From NCBI GenBank assembly GCA_946885765.1, contig CAMPHD010000147.1, positions 1-7,786 of the forward strand: 7,786 nt of DNA, given 5' to 3'. The stretch's first letter is position 1; the number at the start of each line of letters is the position of its first letter. Source of the stretch: an uncultured Thalassospira sp. (GTDB taxonomy: Bacteria > Pseudomonadota > Alphaproteobacteria > Rhodospirillales_A > Thalassospiraceae). The notes below the pieces were generated by a model. That model ran no database searches. It was not told the origin of the DNA and was given only the letters and a program-made list of their open reading frames with translations. The position numbers and the translations under genes were made by a program. Shown here in pieces: positions 1-7,251 of the stretch.

Positions 1-1179
1 TTCCAGAACCGTGTGCAGGCGACGCGCACCAATATTTTCGACCGTTTCATTGACACTGGCCGAAATGCGGGCAAGTTCGTCAACCGCATCGTCGGCGAAT
101 TCCAACGTAACATCCTCGGTTTTCAGCAGTGCGACATACTGCTTGATCAGGGATGCTTCCGGTTCCAACAAAATACGGCGGAAATCTTCCTCGGTCAGGG
201 CCTTCAACTCGACCCGGATCGGCAAACGGCCCTGCAATTCCGGCAGCAGGTCCGATGGCTTTGAAAGATGGAAAGCACCCGAACAGATAAACAAGATATG
301 GTCGGTTTTGACCGTGCCATGCTTGGTCGAAACGCTCGTACCTTCGATCAGCGGCAGCAAATCGCGCTGAACACCTTCGCGCGACACATCGCCGCCGCGT
401 TCGGAACGCGCGGTGATCTTGTCGATCTCGTCAAGGAACACGATGCCATTCTGTTCAACGTTTTCGATCGCCTCGGCGGTGACCTTGTCCATATCCAGAA
501 GCTTGTCACCTTCCTCGTCGATCAGGCGCTCAAACGCTTCCTCGACGGTCATGCGTTTTGGTTTGGTCTGGCCGCCGAATGCCTTGCCAAAGACATCCTG
601 CAGGTTCAGCATCCCCATCTGCGCGCCCGGCATTCCGGGAATATCGATGGTCGGCATCGAGGATGAACTGCTTTCCTGAACAGGGATTTCAATCTCCTTG
701 TCCTGCAATTCGCCTTCGCGCAGCATCTTGCGGAACTTCTGGCGAGTATCGGCCGATGCATTTTCACCAACGAGACCGTCCAGAATGCGTTCCTCAGCCT
801 GCATTTCGGCCTTGGCCCGGACTTTCTTGCGCATGCTTTCACGTGTCAGGTCCAGCGATACTTCCAGAAGATCACGAACGATCTGTTCGACATCACGGCC
901 GACATAACCGACTTCGGTGAATTTGGTGGCTTCGATCTTGATGAACGGGGCTTCTGCCAGTTTGGCGAGGCGGCGAGCGATTTCGGTCTTGCCGACACCG
1001 GTCGGGCCGATCATCAGAATGTTTTTGGGCAGAACTTCATTGCGCATCGTGTCGTCAAGCTGCTGCCGACGCCAACGGTTGCGCAAGGCAATGGCGACCG
1101 CGCGCTTGGCATCTTTCTGACCAATGATATGGCGATCAAGTTCGGATACGATCTCGCGCGGGCTGAAATGTTGGGTCAT
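1..1179 (-). CDS. hslU: HslU, ATPase/unfoldase subunit of the HslVU protease (partial, C-terminus outside window)
   Basis: AAA+ unfoldase that binds, unfolds and threads substrates into the HslV peptidase in the cytoplasm. I translated the complement of 1179 down to 1 and get 393 codons without a stop. The E. coli protein is about 443 residues, so roughly 40-50 C-terminal residues lie beyond the left edge. Visible motifs are the Walker A GPTGVGKT (58-65), the substrate-gripping pore loop GYVG (91-94), an insertion (I) domain spanning roughly 110-240, Walker B FLDEID (248-253), the GRLPIR segment near 317-322, and the sensor-2 GARR just before the edge (384-387). The ATG at 1177-1179 gives the family N-terminus [11 protein letters not shown]. 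It lies 58 bases after the hslV stop on the same strand, so the two are almost certainly co-transcribed. The ribosome binding site is weak (ACGGA-like). All key motifs are intact. Confidence 0.97.
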   Translation of the reverse strand, partial: MTQHFSPREIVSELDRHIIGQKDAKRAVAIALRNRWRRQQLDDTMRNEVLPKNILMIGPTGVGKTEIARRLAKLAEAPFIKIEATKFTEVGYVGRDVEQIVRDLLEVSLDLTRESMRKKVRAKAEMQAEERILDGLVGENASADTRQKFRKMLREGELQDKEIEIPVQESSSSSMPTIDIPGMPGAQMGMLNLQDVFGKAFGGQTKPKRMTVEEAFERLIDEEGDKLLDMDKVTAEAIENVEQNGIVFLDEIDKITARSERGGDVSREGVQRDLLPLIEGTSVSTKHGTVKTDHILFICSGAFHLSKPSDLLPELQGRLPIRVELKALTEEDFRRILLEPEASLIKQYVALLKTEDVTLEFADDAVDELARISASVNETVENIGARRLHTVLE

Positions 1180-1237
1180 TAAATTTATCCGTTAGTTCTT
1201 GCGACGGAAATGCGATGTCAGGCCCAAAACGGCACCC

Positions 1238-1798
1238 TTATTTCGCATCCTCGATCTTTTCCAGCGTAACGCTGTCATTGGTATAAACACAGATTTCACC
1301 GGCAATCGCCATGGCTTTGCGGGCAATTTCCTCGGCACTCAGGTCCAGATCAATCAGGGCCCGTGCAGCGGCAAGGGCATAGTTCCCACCCGATCCGATG
1401 GCGATAATGCCGTCTTCAGGTTCAAGCACATCACCCATCCCGGTCAGGACAAGCGAAACATCCTTGTCGGCCACCGCCATCATTGCTTCAAGCTTGCGCA
1501 GATAACGATCCGTGCGCCAGTCCTTGGCCAGTTCGACACAGGCCCGCATGGTTTGGCCCGGATGACGTTCCAGTTTGGCTTCAAGGCGTTCCAGCAGGGT
1601 AAAAGCATCCGCCGTTGCCCCGGCAAACCCGACGATAATCTCGCCTTTCTGGCCGATACGGCGCACTTTGCGGGCATTGCCCTTGATCACGGTCTGGCCC
1701 AAAGATACCTGACCATCACCGGCAACCACCACTTCATTGCCTTTGCGCACCGACAGGATCGTCGTGCCGTGCCAGCTCGGCTGCGATTTTTCGCTCAT
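1238..1798 (-). CDS. hslV: HslV, peptidase subunit of the HslVU protease
   Basis: N-terminal-threonine peptidase related to proteasome beta subunits. It forms the double-ring chamber that degrades proteins unfolded by HslU. The product is 186 residues, close to the usual 175-185. The sequence begins with an 11-residue leader ending in HG, followed by TTILSVRKG. By family knowledge the mature enzyme starts at T12, the nucleophile. The leader is normal for alphaproteobacteria, whereas E. coli HslV has only the initiator Met. Further support comes from the proteasome-like lysine segment [12 protein letters not shown] (about 37-48), [12 protein letters not shown] (57-68) and the glycine-rich [17 protein letters not shown] (131-147). 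The ATG at 1796-1798 is preceded by an AGGGAT ribosome binding site about 5-6 bases upstream on the complement. It is the first gene of the hslVU unit and diverges from ade across a 207-bp spacer. Confidence 0.97.
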   Translation of the reverse strand: MSEKSQPSWHGTTILSVRKGNEVVVAGDGQVSLGQTVIKGNARKVRRIGQKGEIIVGFAGATADAFTLLERLEAKLERHPGQTMRACVELAKDWRTDRYLRKLEAMMAVADKDVSLVLTGMGDVLEPEDGIIAIGSGGNYALAAARALIDLDLSAEEIARKAMAIAGEICVYTNDSVTLEKIEDAK

Positions 1799-1837
1799 AA
1801 ATAATCCCTAGATTTTCATCCAATGCGTTCGATCAAG

Positions 1838-1865
1838 AGTTAGCACGCACAACCGCCCGGTCAAG
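1838..1865 (-). promoter_or_regulatory. Candidate hslVU promoter
   Basis: Read on the complement, CTTGACC (1859-1865) is followed after 15-17 bases by CTAACT/AACTCT (1836-1843), about 40 bases before the hslV start codon. The upstream box fits both a sigma-70 -35 element and the CTTG core of alphaproteobacterial RpoH (heat-shock) promoters. The downstream box is a poor match to either. hslVU is heat-shock controlled in E. coli, so an RpoH element is expected, but this is inferred from position and a partial match only. Confidence 0.3.
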
Positions 1866-1894
1866 GGCCAAGCCCCGGGAACGACCATCACCAG

Positions 1895-1919
1895 TTCACA
1901 AACACTGTTTCAATGTGAA
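1895..1919. repeat. Inverted repeat in the hslV–ade divergent spacer, possible operator
   Basis: Perfect arms TTCACA (1895-1900) and TGTGAA (1914-1919) are separated by 13 bases. Nested inside is a second near-palindrome, AAACA-C-TGTTT (1900-1910), with a slightly shifted centre. The site lies just upstream of a TATAAA box (1924-1929) that could serve ade, so a bound repressor would cover the -35 region. It also lies about 30 bp upstream of the candidate hslV -35. No known operator was recognised. The half-sites face the opposite way from a CRP/FNR-type site. Confidence 0.4.
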
Positions 1920-1923
1920 GAAG

Positions 1924-1929
1924 TATAAA
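1924..1929 (+). promoter_or_regulatory. Candidate -10 box for ade
   Basis: TATAAA matches five of six bases of the sigma-70 -10 consensus. No convincing -35 lies 16-18 bases upstream (AACACT region). TTCACA resembles a -35 but is 23 bases away. If used, transcription would start near 1936 and leave a leader of about 70 bases before the ade start codon. Low confidence. Confidence 0.22.
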
Positions 1930-1958
1930 AAATTCGCGGCGGATCAGCGCCACATGCT

Positions 1959-1972
1959 TTACCCTTGGGTAA
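1959..1972. repeat. 14-bp palindrome in the ade leader
   Basis: TTACCC (1959-1964) and GGGTAA (1967-1972) are perfect complements separated by TT. As DNA it is a compact two-fold site. As RNA it can form a 5-bp hairpin with loop CTTG. It ends 33 bases before the ade start codon and about 19 bases before the ribosome binding site. No T-tract follows, so it is not a terminator. It may be an operator or leader element for ade. I do not recognise a regulator for it. Confidence 0.4.
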
Positions 1973-1991
1973 TAAAAGAATTTCAAAGAAT

Positions 1992-1997
1992 GAAGGA
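1992..1997 (+). promoter_or_regulatory. Ribosome binding site of ade
   Basis: GAAGGA sits 8 bases before the ATG at 2006 and supports that start over internal methionines such as the one at codon 22. Confidence 0.75.
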
Positions 1998-2005
1998 CCC
2001 CGGCC

Positions 2006-3736
2006 ATGAGTAATCCCGATCTTGCCCAAACCCAACTTGGCAAATGTATTCTGGCCGGTCAGGGCCGGATGAAGGCCGATCTGGTCCTGCGCAATATCGG
2101 ATTGCTTGATGTCATCACGGGTAAGGTAACTGAAACCGATATTGCCATTGTCGGCGACCGGATTGTCGGCACGTATGCCACATACGAAGGCGATCGCGAA
2201 ATTGACTGTACCGGCAAATTCGCGGTCCCGGGCTTTATCGACACGCATCTTCATATTGAAAGCTCGCTCGTCACTCCGCTTGAATTTGATCGCTGTGTTT
2301 TGCCGCATGGTGTGACCACGGTTCTGTGCGATCCGCATGAAATTGCCAATGTTCTGGGCGCGGACGGGATCAGATATTTCCTTGATTGCGCCGAACGGTC
2401 CGTGATGGATATCCGCGTCAATCTGTCTTCCTGTGTGCCGGCCACCGGGTTTGAAACATCGGGCGCGCAGCTTGAAATCGATGATCTTCTGCCATTCCGT
2501 AGCCACCCCAAAGTCGTTGGGCTGGCCGAAATGATGAATTATCCCGGCGTGCTGAACCTTGATCCCGGCATCATGGCCAAGCTTGAAGCCTTTCAGGATG
2601 GTCATATTGATGGTCATGCCCCATTGGTGCAGGGCACGGCACTGAACGGTTACATGGCCGCAGGCATCCGCACAGATCACGAAGCAACATCTGCCACCGA
2701 AGCACGCGAAAAGCTTGCCAAAGGCATGGCGATCCTGATCCGCGAAGGATCGGTTTCCAAGGACCTTGAAGCACTGGCCGAAATTCTTGACGAAAATACG
2801 TCGAGCTTCGTTGCACTGTGCACAGATGACCGCAACCCGCTCGATATCGGAGAAGAAGGTCACCTTGATAGTCTTATTGAACGATTAATCGGTCATTTAA
2901 AAGCACGTAATTGTCCGATCCACCATGCCTATCGCGCCGCATCGCATTCAGCAGCCCGCATTTTCGGCTTGCGTGATCGTGGCCTGATCGGGCCCGGTTG
3001 GCGGGCGGATATCGCAATCCTTGATGATCTGGAAACCTGCGCGGTCAGCGACGTAATTTCAGGCGGTCGTCTGGTCACCAACGTTCTGTTTGACGCACGC
3101 GAAACCGTTGCACCGATTGGTCTGACATCAATGAAGGCCAAACCGGTCACCGCCGAGGCCTTTGTGACCGAACCCAAACCGGGTCAGAACCAGACCCCGG
3201 TGATCAAGGTCAAACCCGATCTGATCCTGACCTTTCGCGATGAAGCCACGCTTGAAATTGCTGAAAACGGTCTGCAACCCGATCTTGAAAACGATGTGAT
3301 CAAGGTGGCCGTCGTCGAACGTCACGGCAAGAATGGTAATATAGGACGCAGTTTCGTCCGCGGTTTTGGCCTGAAACGTGGTGCGATTGCATCCTCAGTC
3401 GGCCATGACAGCCACAATATCACCGTGGTCGGTGCCAATGACGCCGACATGACGGCAGCCGTCAATCGTCTGATCGAAATGGGTGGCGGATTTGCAGTTG
3501 CCGATGGTGGCAAGGTTACGGCGGAACTGGCATTACCCGTTGCCGGACTGATGAGCACGGAACCGTTCGAAATCGTCGAAAAGGACCTGATCACGCTGCG
3601 TGCTGCGGCCAAGGATCTTGGCTGTGTTCTGCCCGAACCGTTCCTTCAGGTCGCCTTCCTGGCCTTGCCGGTAATCCCGCACCTGAAAATGACGGACAAG
3701 GGCCTGTTTGACGTCGACAAGTTCGACTTTGTCTGA
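2006..3736 (+). CDS. ade: Adenine deaminase
   Basis: Cytoplasmic metal-dependent hydrolase of the amidohydrolase superfamily that converts adenine to hypoxanthine and ammonia in purine salvage. The 576 residues match the usual length (E. coli Ade 588). Visible in order: an N-terminal beta-sandwich part (DLVLRNIGLLDV, 25-36), the metal motif PGFIDTHLHIESS (75-87; H81 and H83), GVTTVLCDPHEIANVLG (102-118; H111), AEMMNYPGV (174-182; E175, metal-bridging Glu in the family), DGHIDGHAP (198-206; H200 and H204), TDHE (223-226) and CTDDR (272-276). The C-terminal Ade domain carries GGGFAV near 493-498. All expected ligands are present, which separates it from dihydroorotase- or allantoinase-like relatives. 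It is transcribed divergently from hslV. No clear terminator follows; 122 bases separate it from the cyclase gene on the same strand, so read-through is possible. The two palindromes upstream suggest local control. Confidence 0.95.
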   Translation: MSNPDLAQTQLGKCILAGQGRMKADLVLRNIGLLDVITGKVTETDIAIVGDRIVGTYATYEGDREIDCTGKFAVPGFIDTHLHIESSLVTPLEFDRCVLPHGVTTVLCDPHEIANVLGADGIRYFLDCAERSVMDIRVNLSSCVPATGFETSGAQLEIDDLLPFRSHPKVVGLAEMMNYPGVLNLDPGIMAKLEAFQDGHIDGHAPLVQGTALNGYMAAGIRTDHEATSATEAREKLAKGMAILIREGSVSKDLEALAEILDENTSSFVALCTDDRNPLDIGEEGHLDSLIERLIGHLKARNCPIHHAYRAASHSAARIFGLRDRGLIGPGWRADIAILDDLETCAVSDVISGGRLVTNVLFDARETVAPIGLTSMKAKPVTAEAFVTEPKPGQNQTPVIKVKPDLILTFRDEATLEIAENGLQPDLENDVIKVAVVERHGKNGNIGRSFVRGFGLKRGAIASSVGHDSHNITVVGANDADMTAAVNRLIEMGGGFAVADGGKVTAELALPVAGLMSTEPFEIVEKDLITLRAAAKDLGCVLPEPFLQVAFLALPVIPHLKMTDKGLFDVDKFDFV

Positions 3737-3858
3737 CCCTGTGGTGTCTTTAGCCTGTTCTAATGGATGGGTTTTTATCCTGACGCGCGATCCCACATAC
3801 CAATCTTCAATCCGGAAAAGAAATATCTGGTCCGGGGAATTGACGATGGGGTGGGCAG
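3737..3858. other. Spacer between ade and the cyclase gene
   Basis: 122 non-coding bases. I see no convincing rho-independent terminator. A 4-bp GGAT/ATCC stem encloses the T-run near 3764-3780, and no T-tract follows it. No strong promoter is visible. TCCGG occurs twice, exactly 20 bp apart (3811 and 3831), which is too short to interpret. The cyclase may be read from ade or from an unrecognised promoter here. Confidence 0.5.
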
Positions 3859-5991
3859 GTGAAGATCAAGCTGCAAATCGGGGTGACCACGGCGTTCACA
3901 GCAATCGCCGTGTTCATGATCGGGATCACTGTTGCCATTCTTTACCAAAGCAATCACCGGCTTGCATTGGAAACAGCGCGATCCGAAATGACCGCCGCGC
4001 GCGAGAATACTGTTGAAAACCTGATCAATGTGATCATTCCAGTCGGGCAGGTGGTTGAAACAACCGTCGATTTTATAAAATCCTTCCCCGAAGCCGTGAC
4101 CGAACCACGTAGCGGGGCCGTCATGGCAAGCCAGATCAAACCCTATTCCTATATTTACGGCCTGTTCTTTGGTCTTGAGGATCAGGGGCAATTTTACCAG
4201 GTCGTGCAAATCCCCGGGGGCGTTTCGGAATTTGGCCCGAAAGGCAGCCCGTTACCCGCAAACACCAAAATCGTCTATCGCACAATCAACGGCCCGACCG
4301 ATGATATGATCGAAACGTTCCTGTATCAGTCATCATGGGGAACAGTCACCGGACGCGAACAGATCAACGTGGAATATGATCCCAGAACCCGCCCCTGGTA
4401 CGAAGGTGCCCGTAACCAGGACGACATTTTCGTCAGTAATTTCTATATCTTTAACAGTACCGGAAAGCCGGGAGTTACCTTTGCCAGACGGGTGACCGAT
4501 GCCGATGGAAAACTGTTGGGTGTTGTCGGGGCGGACCTGACAATGGACAAGATCACAAACATCCTGAACGACATCCGGATCGGTAATGAAGGCCGTGTCT
4601 TTCTTCTTGATCGCGAGGATGGTGTGATTGCCTATAGCGGCACACGCAACGATGCCGCGGATTTGAAATTCACCGGAGCGGGAAATCGTAAAATTGATGA
4701 TCCCATTGTCGAAACGGCGATTACCCAATGGATAAAAAGTCGCGAGACTTTCTTTGATTTCGAAGGAGCGAAAGACGGGCGCAAATATCTGGCATCCGCA
4801 GCCCCCATCCCCGAATTATTCGGTGTTTCCCCGACACTTGGCTTCATCGTACCCGAAGATGAATTTGTCGGTGCGATCAAGGAAACCACCCGAAACGTTT
4901 TGCAGATTGCCGCGATCATCATTGTCGTTACCGTCATTCTGATCGTCATCATATCGCGCATGCTGAGCCGCCAACTTAATACCGTGGCATCCGAGGCCGA
5001 GAAAGTCGGCCATTTCGATCTTGAAGGCGATTTTCAAATGTCGTCCCATATTTACGAGGTCAGTGCACTGGCCAATGCCGTATCGAACATGAAAGTCAGC
5101 CTGAAAAGCTTTGGTTCCTACGTGCCGGTTGATCTGGTGAAATCGATTGTTGCATCGGGCCACCCGGTTGAGATCGGCGGGACATCGTGCGAATTATCGA
5201 TCATGTTCACCGATATCGAGGGCTTTACCGGCAAGACCGAAAGCTATGCGCCAACGGCATTGATGCTTGAGCTGTCAAACTACTTCGCGGCCATGGAGAA
5301 GGAAATCACCGCCAATGGCAACGGCACGATCGACAAATATATCGGCGATGCGATCATGGCGTTCTGGAATGCCCCGGCAGCAGATCAGGATCACGCCATC
5401 CATGCCTGCCGGGCCGCCTTGGCCTGCAGACATGCCGGGCGGCAGTTGAATTCGATCTCCAACCAGTCGGAACTGTTCCCGCTGCGAACGCGCTTCGGGC
5501 TGCATTGCGACGAAGTGGTTGTCGGCAATGTCGGATCGAAAAGCCGCATTCAATATACCGCATTGGGTGCAGCGGTTAATCTTGCTTCGCGAATTGAGGG
5601 GCTGAACAAGATTTATGGCACCCGCATTCTCGCCAGTGGCACCATCGCCCGAAAAGCAGGGGAAAACTTCCTGTTTCGTTTTGTCGATCGCGTTTCTCCG
5701 GCCGGCACAACCCTTCCGGTCGATATTTTCGAGCTGTTGGGTGAAAAGCAGAATGCGAATAGCGACCTTGCCGCGACCAAAGAGCACTATGATGAGGTTT
5801 CCACGTGGAATGCTTGCCTGACACTTTATCGGAACCGTAACTGGCAAGAAGCGCTTGACGCCTTCAAAGCCTTCAAACCACAGGCAAGTGCTGACAAACT
5901 TGTTTCGATCTATATGAGGCGTTGCCGACAGTTCATAAAGTCACCGCCACCGATCCACTGGGACAGCGTTTGCCATATCGAAACCAAATAA
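3859..5991 (+). CDS. Membrane-bound dCache-domain class III adenylate cyclase
   Basis: A 710-residue sensor enzyme predicted to make cAMP from ATP. Transmembrane helix 1 (about 8-29) is followed by a periplasmic double-Cache domain (about 35-340, with [11 protein letters not shown] at 174-184), transmembrane helix 2 (about 347-367), a HAMP-like linker (368-415) and a conserved pre-catalytic segment [10 protein letters not shown] (418-427). The cyclase domain (about 440-630) has metal Asp in FTDIEGFT (D452) and in [11 protein letters not shown] (D497), adenine-recognising K493 and T567, and transition-state N574 and R578 in VNLASR. The Lys/Thr pair is the class IIIb type and argues against guanylate specificity. 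Residue 551 is Asp where HTGE-type glycine is usual. The tail (about 645-690) resembles a single TPR-like helix pair. The GTG at 3859 is the first possible start after an in-frame TGA at 3841, and it places helix 1 properly. The ribosome binding site is only GGGCAGG-like and very close. Confidence 0.92.
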   Translation: MKIKLQIGVTTAFTAIAVFMIGITVAILYQSNHRLALETARSEMTAARENTVENLINVIIPVGQVVETTVDFIKSFPEAVTEPRSGAVMASQIKPYSYIYGLFFGLEDQGQFYQVVQIPGGVSEFGPKGSPLPANTKIVYRTINGPTDDMIETFLYQSSWGTVTGREQINVEYDPRTRPWYEGARNQDDIFVSNFYIFNSTGKPGVTFARRVTDADGKLLGVVGADLTMDKITNILNDIRIGNEGRVFLLDREDGVIAYSGTRNDAADLKFTGAGNRKIDDPIVETAITQWIKSRETFFDFEGAKDGRKYLASAAPIPELFGVSPTLGFIVPEDEFVGAIKETTRNVLQIAAIIIVVTVILIVIISRMLSRQLNTVASEAEKVGHFDLEGDFQMSSHIYEVSALANAVSNMKVSLKSFGSYVPVDLVKSIVASGHPVEIGGTSCELSIMFTDIEGFTGKTESYAPTALMLELSNYFAAMEKEITANGNGTIDKYIGDAIMAFWNAPAADQDHAIHACRAALACRHAGRQLNSISNQSELFPLRTRFGLHCDEVVVGNVGSKSRIQYTALGAAVNLASRIEGLNKIYGTRILASGTIARKAGENFLFRFVDRVSPAGTTLPVDIFELLGEKQNANSDLAATKEHYDEVSTWNACLTLYRNRNWQEALDAFKAFKPQASADKLVSIYMRRCRQFIKSPPPIHWDSVCHIETK

Positions 5992-6014
5992 ACCTCCCGC
6001 TAAGCAACCCGGCC

Positions 6015-6061
6015 CGGCCAAATGCGAGCTCCGGACATATTTGCGGCCAATGCGTAGCCGG
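6015..6061 (+). repeat. Imperfect direct repeat upstream of hisB
   Basis: CGGCCAAATGCG-AGC-CGG (6015-6034) recurs as CGGCCAATGCG-TAGC-CGG (6044-6061), offset by 29 bases, differing by small insertions and deletions. The first copy's GGCCAAAT can also pair with ATTT-GC-GGCC (6040-6048), leaving a 2-nt bulge. It lies about 80-125 bases before the hisB start. The function is unknown; it could be a regulatory site or leftover sequence. Confidence 0.35.
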
Positions 6062-6075
6062 TTAAACTGGCTTTT
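6056..6075 (+). terminator. Possible rho-independent terminator after the cyclase gene
   Basis: AGCCGG (6056-6061) pairs with CTGGCT (6067-6072), with one G-T pair and loop TTAAA. It is followed by a short T-tract (6072-6075) and a T-rich stretch. It would separate the cyclase transcript from the his genes. The stem is short and the T-tract brief, so it may be weak or absent. Confidence 0.38.
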
Positions 6076-6126
6076 CGTTGCTGTTATTGCTAAATACGAC
6101 CCAACAGATGCATCGATACCTGCAGG

Positions 6127-6133
6127 AAAGGAG
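6127..6133 (+). promoter_or_regulatory. Ribosome binding site of hisB
   Basis: AAAGGAG, a near-ideal Shine-Dalgarno sequence, stands 6 bases before the ATG at 6140. It fixes the hisB start there and not at the upstream in-frame TTG at 6041. Confidence 0.88.
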
Positions 6134-6139
6134 CTTTGC

Positions 6140-6739
6140 ATGCGCAAGGCCCGCGTAGAGCGCAATACCAACGAAACACAGATCATGGTCGAGCTTAATC
6201 TTGACGGAACTGGCATCTATGATGTCGAGACCGGGGTTGGCTTCCTTGATCACATGCTCGAACAGCTTTCACGCCATAGCTTGATGGACCTTAAAGTCCG
6301 GGCCAAGGGCGACCTGCATATCGATTTCCATCACACCACCGAAGATACCGGTATCGCCATTGGTCAGGCCTTCTCGCAGGCACTGGGCGACAAGAAGGGC
6401 ATCAATCGTTACGGCAGCTGCCTGCTTCCGATGGACGAGGCACTGACCCGTGTCGCGCTGGATTGCTCAAACCGTCCCTATCTGATCTGGAATGTAGCAT
6501 TTGACCGCGACAAAATCGGCGATATGGACACCGAACTGTTTCGCGAATGGTTTCAGGGCTTTGCCCAGGCCGCAGGTCTGACGCTTCATGTCGAGAACCT
6601 GTATGGCGATAACAACCATCATATCGTCGAAAGTGCCTTTAAGGCGCTGGCACGGTCCCTGCGCGCTGCGATTGAAATTGATCCGCGCAAATCCGATGCC
6701 ATTCCCTCGACCAAGGGTGTTCTGGGCGGATCGCTTTAA
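6140..6739 (+). CDS. hisB: Imidazoleglycerol-phosphate dehydratase (monofunctional HisB)
   Basis: Cytoplasmic Mn-dependent enzyme of histidine biosynthesis that dehydrates imidazole glycerol phosphate to imidazole acetol phosphate. At 199 residues it is the monofunctional form; the enterobacterial fusion with histidinol phosphatase is about 355. Metal-binding motifs of the two repeated halves are present: [14 protein letters not shown] (37-50), [10 protein letters not shown] (62-71; H64, H65, E68) and [15 protein letters not shown] (158-172; H160, H161, E164). It ends with the usual PSTKGVLGG. The N-terminus [13 protein letters not shown] is typical of the family, and the strong ribosome binding site supports it. 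It is the first his gene here, with DUF2628 and hisH following on the same strand. Confidence 0.97.
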   Translation: MRKARVERNTNETQIMVELNLDGTGIYDVETGVGFLDHMLEQLSRHSLMDLKVRAKGDLHIDFHHTTEDTGIAIGQAFSQALGDKKGINRYGSCLLPMDEALTRVALDCSNRPYLIWNVAFDRDKIGDMDTELFREWFQGFAQAAGLTLHVENLYGDNNHHIVESAFKALARSLRAAIEIDPRKSDAIPSTKGVLGGSL

Positions 6740-6771
6740 CCCGCCAAATGCCCCTGATCTGATCCGAATGA

Positions 6772-6791
6772 CCGGGTGATGCGTTGCCCGG
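6772..6791 (+). other. Intercistronic RNA hairpin between hisB and the DUF2628 gene
   Basis: CCGGGTGA (6772-6779) can pair with TTGCCCGG (6784-6791) to form an 8-bp stem (two G-T wobbles) closed by loop TGCG. No T-tract follows, so it is not a terminator. It ends 3 bases before the AGGAAG ribosome binding site of the next gene. It could stabilise the upstream mRNA end or tune translation of the DUF2628 gene. The function is inferred. Confidence 0.42.
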
Positions 6792-6794
6792 AAC

Positions 6795-6800
6795 AGGAAG
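6795..6800 (+). promoter_or_regulatory. Ribosome binding site of the DUF2628 gene
   Basis: AGGAAG lies 10 bases before the ATG at 6811 and favours that start over an in-frame TTG at 6784, which falls inside the hairpin. Confidence 0.65.
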
Positions 6801-6810
6801 CCGGTTTTCG

Positions 6811-7251
6811 ATGAAGGTTTACACAGTTCATACCCATCCCGGCGATGCCGATCCGATGGAAAATGCGATCCTGATCCGCGAAGGCTTTAATTTCTGGGCC
6901 TTTATTTTTAGCGGCATCTGGGCGCTGTATCACCGTTTGTGGGCCGCTTTTTTCGGCCTGCTCGGTGTTTCGCTAATTTGTAATCTGCTGATCTATGTGT
7001 TCGATGGCGGGCCGGAAATGGATTTTGCCTTGGCACTTGCCACCGGCGTCGGTTTTGGCCTGATCGCCAATGATCTGCGGCGCAAAAAGCTTTCAGCCCG
7101 TGGCTGGAAACTGGTCGAGATTGTTGCCGGTCCCGATGAAAATGCCGCCGAACATCGTTTCTTTGATCGCCTGCGTGGCAATCGCGCCGTTCACAATAGC
7201 TTGCAAAATGCTGTGCCCACCCCCTTATTCGGGAGCATCCCATACCCATGA
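6811..7251 (+). CDS. DUF2628 family small membrane protein
   Basis: A 146-residue inner-membrane protein of unknown function. A short cytoplasmic-looking N-terminus (MKVYTVHTHP...) leads into the family-like segment REGFNFWAFIFSGIWALYHRLW (23-44, hydrophobic). A second hydrophobic helix (about 46-64) and a third (about 70-88) follow. The tail is basic then polar (RRKKL, 90-94; AEHRFFDRL, 113-121). No catalytic motif is visible. I assign DUF2628 from the FWAF-WAL-RLW pattern and from the place between hisB and hisH, where this family commonly occurs in alphaproteobacteria. Its stop TGA overlaps the hisH ATG, so translation of the two is probably coupled. This ties it to the his operon, but no role in histidine synthesis can be read from the sequence. 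Confidence 0.85.
   Translation: MKVYTVHTHPGDADPMENAILIREGFNFWAFIFSGIWALYHRLWAAFFGLLGVSLICNLLIYVFDGGPEMDFALALATGVGFGLIANDLRRKKLSARGWKLVEIVAGPDENAAEHRFFDRLRGNRAVHNSLQNAVPTPLFGSIPYP

Noticed and set aside
11..920. Several plus-strand open frames opposite hslU
   Set aside because: The minus-strand HslU reading has every family motif. The plus-strand frames overlap one another and show no homology signal or ribosome binding sites.
1895..1919. CRP or FNR binding site
   Set aside because: The half-sites are TCACA...TGTGA, outward-facing with wide spacing; CRP needs TGTGA-N6-TCACA and FNR needs TTGAT-N4-ATCAA.
1910..2863. Long open frame of 317 codons on the minus strand opposite ade
   Set aside because: It lies almost wholly antisense to a well-supported adenine deaminase, has no recognisable domain and is rich in residues expected from reverse-reading codon bias. 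It is a shadow frame.
3764..3780. Terminator after ade
   Set aside because: Only a 4-bp GGAT/ATCC stem with the T-run in the loop and none after it.
3811..3836. Direct repeat TCCGG at a 20-bp spacing before the cyclase gene
   Set aside because: Five shared bases are too few to distinguish from chance in GC-rich DNA.
6041..6139. N-terminal extension of hisB from a TTG at 6041
   Set aside because: The extension has no family counterpart, runs through a possible terminator hairpin, and a strong AAAGGAG stands before the ATG at 6140.
5992..6139. Histidine leader peptide/attenuator before hisB
   Set aside because: No short frame with a run of CAT/CAC codons is present in the spacer.
6784..6810. 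TTG start for the DUF2628 protein nine codons upstream
   Set aside because: The TTG is inside a hairpin arm and lacks a ribosome binding site, while the ATG at 6811 has AGGAAG and gives the family-like N-terminus.
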